Shown here piece after piece: positions 44,924-57,500 of a stretch of DNA of 64,000 nt (position 1 is the first letter of the stretch; each line of letters opens with the position of its first letter). The stretch covers positions 62,001 to 126,000 of the forward strand of contig CAJNOI010000037.1 of the NCBI GenBank assembly GCA_905250115.1. Direction: 5' to 3'. The notes beneath the pieces are model-generated. The model was not told the DNA's origin. It saw only the letters and a list, made by a program, of their open reading frames with translations, and searched no databases. Origin of the DNA: Adineta steineri. Taxonomy: Eukaryota > Rotifera > Eurotatoria > Adinetida > Adinetidae. Both the position numbers and the translations under genes were made by a program.

Positions 44924-45430
44924 ATGTCTGACGAAAATGTCAGTAGTTTTAAAGATGCCAATGAAAAACTTATTCGAGATTTCAAAGGTGAAATTGACAA
45001 ATTAAATAGAGACATACCAGAAGAAGCTAGAGATTGGATCAAAGAAAAACTTGCAAATGGACCATTTAAAAATTTTTATCAATATGTCGATCAACATGAA
45101 AACGAAGTTGTTCAAATAGATTATAATTTTTCGGGGAAAAAGCCAGACAAAACAGAATGGCGATTACGATTAACGATCAATGCAGATATGCCAAATAAAG
45201 CAAGAAATCAAAAAGCACATTTTGGTGGTGAAGTTTATTTGAACAATGATAGAAAAGCAAATATTCATAAATGGCTTCCCGACGGTATGCTAAAAATTGG
45301 AAGACCAACTGAAAGAGGTGTTGAACTCGAAAAATATCCGTCAGCTCCAGAAGAGCACAAAAATTTTCAATTTGGAGGTACTGCTAACTGGACTAGCGAA
45401 TCATCTAAATATCCTCTGACGAAATTTTAA
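44924..45430 (+). CDS. Unrecognised 168-aa cytosolic protein
   Basis: Single exon. No signal peptide or TM. The N-terminal 55 residues are amphipathic helix (FKDANEKLIRDFKGEIDKL). The rest looks beta-rich (VVQIDYNFSGKKP, EWRLRLTINADM, AHFGGEVYLNNDRK, KWLPDGMLKIGR). Normal codon use for this window and a 5' acceptor (TTTTCAG 18 bp before the ATG) argue that it is expressed. AATAAA about 60 bp after the stop. No family assignment. Confidence 0.65.
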   Translation: MSDENVSSFKDANEKLIRDFKGEIDKLNRDIPEEARDWIKEKLANGPFKNFYQYVDQHENEVVQIDYNFSGKKPDKTEWRLRLTINADMPNKARNQKAHFGGEVYLNNDRKANIHKWLPDGMLKIGRPTERGVELEKYPSAPEEHKNFQFGGTANWTSESSKYPLTKF

Positions 45431-46727
45431 CAACGTAGTAACTATTGTCTTACGTGATGTTTATTTTTTATCTAATCAAGATCTTTTTTAAATAAAACTG
45501 GATTGCAATAGATTATTTGTTGAGCTAATAGACGAAACTATTGGATTTCTGAATTAGGTTCAACATCAATCTAATTCTGGAAACAACACGATTTTTCAAG
45601 TTTTAGAAACTTCACACATTCACCACGATTAGTTCACGGCATATTTTATAAAGGTGATAACAAAAAAATAGTTTATATTTCCTCATTTACTCCGACTTGC
45701 TCAGTATTCAAATTCTTTATTATATTGAGTAATGCTTCTCATTAAAATAATATCGTGTACATGAGGATAGTGTACATGAGGATGTGGGTGTCTTTTCTTC
45801 TCTATCATCTTCACCCACACTCTCTTGTTTTCTTGTTGATTTAAATAAAAAATAAAAAAAACTATAAACAACAAAAAATTGTCCTACAAGATATGTCATA
45901 TTCGAGTATGAATCTGAAAATAAATTGATCAAAATAATACATAATTCTTTAACGAAGAGATAAACATAAGATTTGAAATAAGTCTGTCTTAATCTATTCC
46001 TCTTCATCATAAGTCAATAACTAATCTAAGATGATTCATTCGATACCTGAATTTTACAAAATCCAATCGCTTGATACGATAAAATATATAGTTCAACTTT
46101 GTCACGTAAAGAAATGCTTATAAATAGTGTTTATTAACCTTTTTACATTAGGAACTATTATGAGTAACGTTGGATAATATTACAAAACTCACTAAATACT
46201 GTTTATTAGTAAAAAAATGATTCATATATTTGTTCAATATTATTACCTAGAAGATGTTGTAAGTGATATTGATTAAATATTAGTATTGCTCAAAATAAAT
46301 TCACTACAATAATATCAAAACTGCTTTCAATGTTCGTATGATTATTTTATTTGTAATGTGTTTAATTATATTAAGAGAGAAAAATCTCTATAATATTAAA
46401 ATTACTGATTGTTGCTATGTTTTTTGCAATGACATCATTGTGTTGACTAATTCAATATAAAGATAAAAACAAAACACATACTTATCTATGACTCAAATTG
46501 TATTTCTTGTTTCTAGGTAAATATCAGAAGGATGACCAAAAAACATTACATTTCGTCTTAATACGTAAAAGAAATCGTATGATCAAAATAAAATATACAT
46601 CTGACTAATTTTGAAACGAGATATCCAAAGTAAATATTCATCAACACAAAAATAAGCCTATATATAGAATAAATGAAGCAGTTAAATCTCTGATAACAAC
46701 AATTTGAATTTATATTAAAAACAAACT
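45431..46727. other. Intergenic with a telomere-like hairpin H8
   Basis: At 45752-45825 a GTGTACATGAGGAT unit is repeated twice, followed by GATGTGGGTGTC, a C/T-rich spacer and CACCCACACTCTC: an imperfect G/C inverted pair. The rest is AT-rich without ORFs. Confidence 0.5.
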
Positions 46728-49180
46728 ATGTGGTTAACTACTATCTTTTGCGTACTCATACCGTTCTTAGTAATTGAAAAGAGTAACGGAATTACAAGTC
46801 CTATTCAAACGTTTACTAGCTACAGATATTCAACTGAACTTCAAAATAATGTAGCTGATCTTTGGTGGACAGTGGATGAAACAAAACAAGAGATTACGTT
46901 TGAATTACACGTGAAAACATTAGGATGGATTGCTTTGGGTATTAGTCCAGGTAAATTATTTTCTTAAAGTAGACATCAATCATTATTATATCGTATTTAG
47001 CTGGTGGAATGAAAGGTGCTGATATTGGACTTGGATGGATTGATCAATCAGGTCAAGTTCATTTTCAAGTATATAATCATAATCATCATTTTGATATCTA
47101 ATCATAATTTCATCTATTTGTCAATTCTTAGGATCGACATGCATATAATAATTCACGACCAGTCGTTGATACTACAACAACTGATTGGTTTGCACTTCAA
47201 GGTCGTGAACAAAATGGATGGACAGCAATTCAATTTAAACGTTTACTTGATACTTGTGATACAATGGATGTTCCAATTAAATCCGGTACAAATATTCTTA
47301 TTTTTGCTTACGGTCTTGAAGATCCCGATATGTCGACACCAAATGGTATGATTTACTATCATGATAATCGACGAGGTTCACGCATAATTCCACTACGATC
47401 GTATGGTAATCCATCACCTGACGAGAAATTTGCTGAACTTGATTATTTCGACTTTCAATTGAAAGATGTTCGTAATTTTATTATTATTTATTCTTCAATT
47501 TTTGTTCTATTTCATATTTTAGTATATCGTACCATCAACTGATACTACATATCATTGTAAAATCTACAAAATACCAGAACATCTGAAACAACGAAGACAT
47601 GCAGTTGCTGTATGATTTTTTCAAATTTTTAGTTTACGTGTATAATAAATTACATATTTTAGCATAAGACAATCATTGATTCAGCTAATGTAGATATTGT
47701 TCATCATTTGTTGATGTATGAATGTAATCCTACAGCTATATTTGATGATAATAATTTACCAGATGGTGAGTGTGATCAAATTTATAGACAAGTTCAGGAA
47801 TGCTCAGCGAATATTGCAACTGGGTGGGCTGTTGGTGGTGATAGAGTAAATTTTTACTAATAATCTTATAATAGAAATAATTATGTTTTTTTTTATAATA
47901 GATTGTAGAATTTCCAGAGATCGCTGGTTATCCAGTTGGAGGTGATTTTGAAATCAAATATTATATGGTACAAATGCATTATGATAATCCAAAGAAAATG
48001 TCAAGTATAAAATATTATCAAATTTAGATTGAGACATCGGAATAATATCGAATTTTCTTTAGATCGTCGTGATAGTTCTGGTATTCGATTCTATCTTGGA
48101 AAAGAACTTCGTGAACAAGAACTCGGTTATCTCACACTTGGAGCAGATTCAAATGCTGGTGGTATTGCTATTCCACCAGGTGCTGATCGATTTATTATTG
48201 ATTCATATTGCCCAGCTAGTGCAACAAATGTATAATATAAACAATTATTTTTTCTGTAAAATTCTATTGATCTGTTTTATAGCGATTTCCTAAATCAGGA
48301 ATAACAGTTACGACAGCTTTTCCACATACACATTTACAAGGTAAAATAAGAATATCTTATTTCTATAATGTTTTAACCATATTTATTAAAGGTGCAAGTG
48401 TATGGACGAAGATAATTCGAGATAAAAAAGCTGTGGATTATTTATTCAATGGTGAATCATATGATTTTAATTTTCAATTTGAAAATCGTCTTCCAAAACC
48501 AGTTCAATTATATCCAGTAAGTTTTCTTCTATCTATTCTATTATGTTTTTTTGATCTCATATTATAAAAATTCTTATAGGGAGATGAATTTGCTACTCGA
48601 TGTGTTTACAATACAATGAATAAAGATGAAATCACTCTAGTAAAATAATTTTTTTAAAGATTATTTTGTTTTATAAATAGAAATATTATCTAGGGTGGTG
48701 AAAGAACAAAAGATGAAATGTGCTTACATATGTTTACTTATTATCCTCGAATGAATAATTTCTATGGTTGTATGAACACTAATTCTCAGAACGCATGGAA
48801 GCAAGCCATGAATGTTACGGAGTAAATATATTTGTATATGTATTTTCCTCAACTGAAAATAATTTTTTTTCTTTCTTATTTAAAGACCAATTGAGGATTA
48901 TATGAAATTTCAACAATGGTTAAGAGATTTAAAATGGACACCAGAATCCATAAACAAATGGCAAGAATTTTATGATAATGCTCCACGTCTTCTTATTGCT
49001 GGTGGTGCAGGCAATTTTACTTATGAAGAACTACCGAGATTACCAGAATATATTGATTTAAAACCACAAGAATGTAAAAAAGATATTTCAAGCAAAGGTA
49101 TTCATGAAACATCATTTATTTCTTTGACAATTATTTCATTTTTAATGACATTTATAACAAATTTTTTTATAATACAATAA
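46728..49180 (+). CDS. MOXD1: DBH-like copper monooxygenase (MOXD1 type)
   Basis: Twelve exons (46728-46950, 47001-47068, 47132-47467, 47523-47609, 47663-47845, 47902-48004, 48063-48229, 48283-48340, 48392-48516, 48580-48639, 48694-48821, 48886-49180) give 610 aa (human MOXD1 613). Signal peptide MWLTTIFCVLIPFLVIEKSNG; DOMON domain about 30-150 (ELHVKTLGWIALGISP, GADIGLGWID). Copper-ligand sites: DIVHHLLMYEC, YYMVQMHYDNP, TAFPHTHLQG, and the Met site DEMCLHMFTYYPR. The hydrophobic C-terminus (SLTIISFLMTFITNFFII) would anchor it in the membrane. The family hydroxylates small amines or peptides in the secretory pathway; the substrate of MOXD1 is unsettled. AATAAA directly after the stop. Confidence 0.92.
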
Positions 49181-52100
49181 ATATTGTTAAATAAACTACA
49201 TATTAGAAATCTCAAAGAAAGAATATACGTAGATCATGTTGACTAATCTTTCAAGTGGTAAAATAATCTGAAAGAACAAAAAATAGTTTTCTTTAAAGAT
49301 TACTGATATAATATCTTGTATGGACTAAGAGCAAGATTATTTCATTATCTTAAGTCGATATTTTTCGAAATGTATGGCATAGATATTTATTTTATGAAGT
49401 ATATGTCTACAAATATCTATGATAAGATTGTTTTGTTATCGATTAAAATTATTCTGTTAAATAAAATAAATATGTACGTCAATTGTTAAGTAAATATCAT
49501 ATACATCAATAAATATTATAAAAATAAAATCGTACATGAGTATTATTATTATTTATTCATAGATAATCTACATTTTTTCTGCGTGTTTAAAATGATTAGG
49601 CTGATTATCTCTAAATTGATGACCTTATATTAAAAAGAAAACATACTCAAATGTTTCTGTTAACATTTAATAGGTTAAAATTCGCCCTTTGACAGAAAGA
49701 GTTTCATCCTCATTTATTAAATCTTGCTGTTAACGAAAATGACTAAGAGATCTTTCTAATATTTTTCTTCAAAACACTATAGTTTTACCTAGAAAAATAT
49801 TTCTTTTATGGTCATTCACATTCAATAACTAACTTTAATCAGTAATATTCAAGGTCATTATGAATATTATTGTAATTATTAATTATGTTTAATTATATTC
49901 ATACATGCACATGTTATTTCCTGTTAGTAGTACGTGAAACAAAAATACAAAGAAAAGTCTTCACACAGTATGACATAAGTTATACAGATATTGACAATAA
50001 TCAGATTAACATAAACAACGCTCATTTATTTTAGTTAAAATGAATAGATTGACCGAAATAATTTATAATTCTTTTCAAAATAACGGAGATGAGTGTCGAT
50101 TTCAATCGATCATTTATTTCTAAATTCCTCATTACATTGAAGTTTTTTACAGTAAGTAATAGAGTATTGATATTAATGATGTATAGAATATTTGTATAAA
50201 TAAGATATAAGATAATTTTGCTAATATTCGATTGTAATGAGGGCAACCTAGAACATACTATTTACAAAAATAAACCATGCTTAAACAGATATCATTTTGC
50301 TTTAGATAATAAGTTAGTCTGTTAAGTAATTTGTCAAACATCATTATATATGCATCATAGATTATGTTTGAAACAACGATATTAATTGGAATTTTACATC
50401 GTAATACAAAGAGTTATTTGAAATTGATATTCATATAGTATTATAAGAAAATAACCTGTAGATCTAATACAAACATCGATGCACTATATAATTTAATGTA
50501 TATTGAAAAATATTTGTTCTGATGAGATGTGTATGCTATTAGATTCATGCATTGTTTAGTTTCAAGTATACTTATGAGAATAACAAGTAAATACTTTGTC
50601 TTTGAAATCTATTCATTCTTTTCTTAAAACATTTACAATTATTAAACTTCGGAAGGAATCTTGAACACTGAATTAGAAAATGATATCTAATTAAAAAGTC
50701 CAATTAGTAAATATATTGAATGAAAATATTTTTCGAAAAGTAGTCTAGGTTTTTTTAAGACAAAAACAAAATTAAACAGATCTTAGATATAAATGGCAAT
50801 ATTATTAATGAGAACAGTTTATTTAACTTTAGAAGAACCGACTTTTTTTTTGTTTACATAAAAGATGAATGATATTGTCAGAATTCATTATAATCCAGAC
50901 ATGATGAATTATATATTTGTCACATTCAGTCTTGTTTATAAAAAGAAAAGTTTTGTCAATTAAATATTTTCCTAGACAAAGAATTGGTTATGAAATAATC
51001 AAAAGCCATTATATATCTTTTGTTTGATATATAAAATCATACAGATAAAAACTTACTTCCTCAAAAGAGTTAAGCTAATAATCTGAAATGTCTATAAAAA
51101 TTTGTTAGATAATTAACTTTATATACATTTTGTTCCTTATAAATGCAAAACATTATGAAAAAAGAAATATTCTTATGTTGATTAGTGGAAGAGTCAAAGA
51201 GAACAAAACGTATCATGTCTTCGTCTTCTCTGCAGTCAGTTTAAAATATCTTATGTCATGTCTAAGATAAGATGAGCAAGGGAGAGCATTATCTTTTTCC
51301 CCTCATTTGAGCTCATACCACTGTAGCCTGTAGTTAGGAAAGAAATAAGTAATATATAAAAAATTCATGTAAAATACTTCTTTTTTTGTATTATTCATTT
51401 TTATTTTTAAAGACGATGACGATTTATTTATAAATATACTCTAATGGATATATCATCAATATTTTATCTAATTCATTGTTAATAATAGAACTATATCTCT
51501 TTTTTACCGTGAAATTAATGACGTAAGCAAAAAACTATCTATTCATCATAGTGAAATTAAAAATAAACCATATATTTAATTGATTTGATTCATCGAGTAA
51601 CAAAAGAAAAACTATATTTTGCTCTTGCATTCTTTTATTACATCTGTTTTATTTCGAACTATTATTATATAGCTAGAAACTAGTCTTGTTTTCTTCATCT
51701 TCTATTTATATACAAAGAAAACCGGAGCAAAGCATTTTTTTCTAACCTTTCAGAACATAAATATATATATATATGTATTTGTTTGTTTCGAGTTATTCTA
51801 TAATCCAGGCTCGTATAGCACGCTAACATTAGAAATAGTTAGTAGTTCAATTCACTGGATCATTACATGTATAAAAATAGAGAAATAATTCTGCTCTCTT
51901 TCTCTCTCTCTCTTACACTTATTACTTTTCCTTTTCCTGATGCTTGACTAAAGAGCACGATGCCGACAAAGATCGTGCATGATAGAGAAAACTAACGCTA
52001 CTTGATCATGTTCTATCAGGTAAAATGAGTGAATGTTCTTGAATTTTTTATGAAATGCAAACATTATCATGGTAGCAATTACAACTTTAATGTTTAGAAA

Positions 52101-53625
52101 GTAAGATTAACAATTACTGACTATACTACATGTAATATTTGATCACGTTATAGTCTACTAATGATGCAAGACAACACTGTCTATAGGAGAGAGAATCTAC
52201 ATTCGTTTGCTTGTTTCTTATGTAAAAAAAAGAAAGAACGTCTTTCTCTCTGTTTGGGATTCTTTTTTTTATCGTTGTCGTTCTCGATTGTTTTGTATCG
52301 TTGTATGTGTATGCAGAAGGCATTGTGTTGTTTTGATACCAGCGAGGAGGGCGTTAGCAAGCGCACAGCTTGCTCTTCTTCTTCTGTGTCTCTTGTTTTT
52401 TTTCGCAAAAAAAAGAGAGAAGAAAGAAGAAGCAGTGCGACATATAACGGGTCGGCGAGTAACAAGTAAATAAGACGACAAGACTGTAGAACCGTAAAGA
52501 TTTGGGATGTATTAATATTATGGATAACAATATTTTAGGAAACGGTTAAAAAAAAAGTATAATGATATAGTTTATATTTAATTTGATAGACATTCATTAG
52601 TCTAATACAAGTGTCAAATTTATTCAAGTGGTAAGTGATAATGAAGTGCAGGCACATGTTTTAATAACAATACGACTCATTTTACTTGTAATTTCATATT
52701 TTTATGCACTTGCTTGATGTATAGTTCTTGCGGGGAGATAAAAAGGTAATTTTTTTTATCTTAGATGTATTCTATTGTAGTTTAAAAAGGGAGGCGAAAT
52801 TATTTCTTTCGATAACTGGCATGTCCAATTATATATCTGACTTTGCTATATTATCTTAAGTAAGCACTTTTATCCCATTAGTCGCTCGATAGGAATGATA
52901 TATCTATCTATATATATATATAATCTGTCTAGTTGTTTCTACGTACTTACAGATGAATATATAGGTTTTACATATTTCCGAAATATTTCATTCTAGGTTA
53001 CAAAATTATAAAGTTTGAATTTGAACGGATGACTCTATATAATTTTCTGTATGTTAGATGTCCTAGTTCTTTAGATCTATTATCTAAATTATATACTGTA
53101 ACATGGCATAGAAAATCTTTTGCTTAATTATGATGATAAGATACATTTTGTGCATGGACAAAAGGATGTACGAATGATATCATGCAGCTTTTTTTCCTTC
53201 TTAAAACATGTTTTCCGTTTTTTCCTTAATGTTTAAGTTCTTTGTCATGAAATCTATATTTATAGATACTGCTTCGAATTACATTTCTTTTTTTATAGAT
53301 TCATATAGTATGATTATTAGTTTATTTATATTAGTATAAAAATAAGGCAAACATAAATCAAAGTAGTATATCAAACGATAGAATTACTCTTTCTACTCGA
53401 ACAACCATATCTAATTTATCAAGAGATATAAGCTCAAAAATGTAAAAAAAAGGCTTTTGTTTAGTTTTCTATTTATAGATTTGAATAGAGAAACAAATAA
53501 AACAAACGATAAATTAATTATCATATATTCAAATGTTTACAAATTTATTTATATAAAAACAAATGATAATCACCATCAATAAAAGATGGACTAATATTAT
53601 GAATGAATTGGATTAAACAAGGACA
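49181..53625. other. 4.4-kb gene-poor AT-rich region
   Basis: No ORF with coding character. Simple repeats: (TA)n near 51765, (CT)n near 51897-51914, TATC/TATA near 52900-52922. A GC-richer island at 52290-52480 contains an imperfect hairpin (about 52358-52441) and ends in GTAAATAAG, a possible donor, so it may be a distal promoter or noncoding 5' exon of the RGS gene. Confidence 0.4.
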
Positions 53626-54509
53626 ATGAATGTCATCACAAAAAAAAGTCCAACAACAACAACTGCTGCCACTTCGGGCACATCTTATCTTTCAATGATG
53701 ACATCTAATGTTGCCAATAATAATAATAATAATAATAATATCAATAATAACACTATAAAACGACGTGAAAGTTCAATGGGCGAAGATTCAGTAAGTAACA
53801 CACACACAAAAAAAACTTCTATATCAATATTTATTTTGTACAAATTACATGAGAAATAGAAGCAAAAAGTGATCTATAGACTTTTGACATTTCATCATGA
53901 ACAAAAAGTCAAAAGTTAATTTCCGTCATATGTATCGGATTTTATTCAATATGCAACCATTGATTCTTTTTCTCTCTCTTTCTATTAAAAATATATATAT
54001 ATATATATATTTGTTTAAAAAAAATCGATCATATTTATCAATATTAGATAAGAAATATTTAATAGGCACAATAATATTATTAAAAGTACTTGAATTCTTT
54101 GATTGTTTGTTTTGCTCGTCTAGTTCCTAAATCATTTATTCTGATTGAATGAACAGTAGTAGTAGTACTACTATCACCATATATGTGAATCAAGGATGTG
54201 CGTCAGTTCTTCCGGATTTTCTATCATTCTATCAATGAGCATGCACAACACGACAAGATTAAATCACGCGCATCCGTCGTATTTTTTTTTTGTTATTTTG
54301 ATTTCTCTAAATCGATCGTTTGAATTGCCATCATTGATATGCGATATTTTTTGTTTTGAGTTCTTAGTTTGTTTTATTTATCATACTTGTAAAAGATCAA
54401 TAGTCGTTCTTTATTCTGTTGTTTTTGAAAAATGCGAAGGCTATATATGTATACATATGACGTCGTGTCTCGCATCTTTTTTTTTCTTCTTATTATTATT
54501 GATGATGGG

Positions 54510-54541
<32 letters not shown>

Positions 54542-57500
54542 ATAGAAAGCGACTGTGTGTATATATCCATCTTAAGACACTACTCGTACTGACAACAACA
54601 ATAAATGTCACATCATATCGAAAAACGTATCAATTGAATAGAAAAGACAACAGCAAAGAAAAAAATAGTTTTCTTTTTTTCGTTTCGTCATTCTCTAAAT
54701 GACGGAGAAATTAAACAGCTGTCTACTCGATTAAAATCTCAATGATTATTGATATTACTATTTTAACTACGCATTAATGACATCATATGAAAAAAAGTAT
54801 TTTTTTTTTCTATGACAATTAACATAGTTCGTACGTAGAAAAGAGAATTATCCTATTATAATTTATTGAGAGAAAAATAAATAATTTGAAGTATTATTCA
54901 TATTGAGTAATACTTCAATAGTACATGAAAAACAAAATTACACTTAATGTACTTTTCGAAATGACGAATTATATATGTATATAAAATAAGATTAATCTAT
55001 TAGTAGTATTGAACGAATTATTTTGTATGATGTTGAAATAGTATCACTTCATTTCCAAAAAAAATGTTCTATATTTCAATGTCATTTTACTCAATCATAA
55101 TTTACAGCAAGTATTTTAATTGTATTGATGCAATTATATATCATTAACAAACATATACGTCATGAACAATTATAGAATAAAAAAATTATGAAAATATACT
55201 TCAAAACCATGTCTATCTATGATGTTCATTATTAACAGAATGACGATCATATCTCACGCATATCATCCATCATACGCGTATTTCCTTTTTTTCTTTTCTA
55301 AATTTATCCTGTTCTTATTATCAGGTTGTTAATAATGACATTGACACCTACAGATATAATTCTAATTTGTTTGATTCACATGAGAAAATATGCATTGCAC
55401 TATGTTTACTTGAAAGTTTATGATTAGATATTGTGTCGCCTTCAAAGCAAGGTCTAAATATTTCATATATCTATATCTATATATATATGAATATTATATA
55501 CACATTTATATTGTGATCGATAATGACAACAATATGAATGTGTATAAAAGAACAACCTATTTCTTTCCAACTGATAATTTATATCGGAACAAAAAAAAAT
55601 AACATACACCCACATATGATGGACCAGATGTGATCTTTGAGTCAGGCATTTGAATAGAATGCTGTGCATTTTTATTCGTTTGAAACGTGATAGAATATTT
55701 ACGCGTGGGTTAACACCAGTTGTTGGCCTTAATGTATATATATATATTATAATGTTATGTCAATCACATGAACACATTCATTTAGTTTTTAATACCTATT
55801 AAAAATAGAATTTTCTTTTTATATTTTTTTTCTTCTTGTTAATAATATGAACTTCTTCTTCTTCTTCTTCTGCTTCTCCTTTTTCTTCGTTGCCGTTTTG
55901 CGTCATTTGTTCAATAACATGTAATGATTTCTTATTGACGTCACTAGTACAATTCTAGCTAACGGGAGAAACGAAAGACCTTGTTCGCTCGCCTTAGCGT
56001 GTACGCGAGTGTAAGCAAAATGCGATGATTTCTTTCTATTGATGGGCTTACATGTGACGTCGATTGTCCGTCGCGCGGTCGATGATGACGTCGTCATCGT
56101 CATCAACTCAAGAGAATGAGCGTATAAAAGAAGATATATACATGCGCGTTTAGGCTATATTCGAGTACTGAAGCAAGAGATAGCTTTCTTAGCCAATAAT
56201 CATCATTGAAGAAAGAAAGAAGGAAAGGAAGGAAGAACAGAACTATGACGTCAAAGTGATGTATTCGTTGTCTCATCTAATATAATCGTATCTTCATTTC
56301 AGACAAAGTGTGTATGTACGATATACACGTATATATCTCATAGATCTTTATATCTGTTATCTATTCTTAAGTTAGATTTATTTAATCTTTATTTTTATGT
56401 TTTCTATCTAATAGGGTGTTCATATAGATCACGATAGTACAGGAAAAAATCTTCGTTCATCAATAACTAGTACAACAAACGTTGTTCCTTCATTATCATC
56501 ATCATCTATTTCGAAAACAACCGGCACAACGACGGCGCCTAATCCCCGTATCGGAACTACTTCTACAACGATGGTCGTATCATCAACACTTGTTCCTCCC
56601 ACTGTTGATGCAAAACCATCCTCATCATCATCATCATCATCATCGACACTTCAACTTCGTAAAGATTCGAATGCATCTAGTTCAGGTGCTTTTTCAGATG
56701 GATCACGATCATTTGGACAAGAAGAAAATTCTTCTGATTCAATATTCAGTCATACATCACCATCATCACATTTAGTTATTAAATGTAATGTAAGTCCAAC
56801 AAATTCAATTGCAACACCTTCAGTTACATTAACACCACGCGTTAAAGTAACTGTTCAACAACCATCAATAACAAGTCGACCATCACGATTTGATTCTTCA
56901 CCTGACAATATAAAAACTCCATCATCATCACATTTAAAAACTCCAACATCAAATGCATTACCTATAATGACAACAAGTACAACATCAAGTGCACCAGAAT
57001 TTTCTTTAAGTGGTGCATCTAGTATAGATGATTCGGATGATTTAGCATTATATGATCAATATTTATTATCATCACATGGTAGACAATCAAATCCTTCACC
57101 TGAACTTCGTAAAAAAACATTTGATGATTGGATTAAATTCGAACAAAGATATTTACCACGAAGTAAAAGTGAAATCAATACTGGACCAACTGAACAATCA
57201 CAACAACAACAACAAATACATACTAGTCAAATAATAAAAATGGTTAGTAAATAAGAAGAAAATATTTAATTAATTTTCTTTATTCATAGATAATTTCTAA
57301 TTGAAAATAAATTGTCTCATTACTAAGATGAAGAATGATGTGACATATTTTGCTTTATAATAATCAATAAATATAGAAGAAGAAGAAGAAAAGAACTAAG
57401 AAACCATCTGAGGGATAATAATCATTATAAACTATTGCGACGTTCTTCTTCTTCTTTTATATAGGTTTTACATAGACATTGTGCCGTATACATATTTCTT

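Noticed and set aside
52161..52481. Five overlapping ORFs in the island at 52 kb
   Set aside because: Open by chance in a pyrimidine/purine hairpin; low complexity and no conserved motif.
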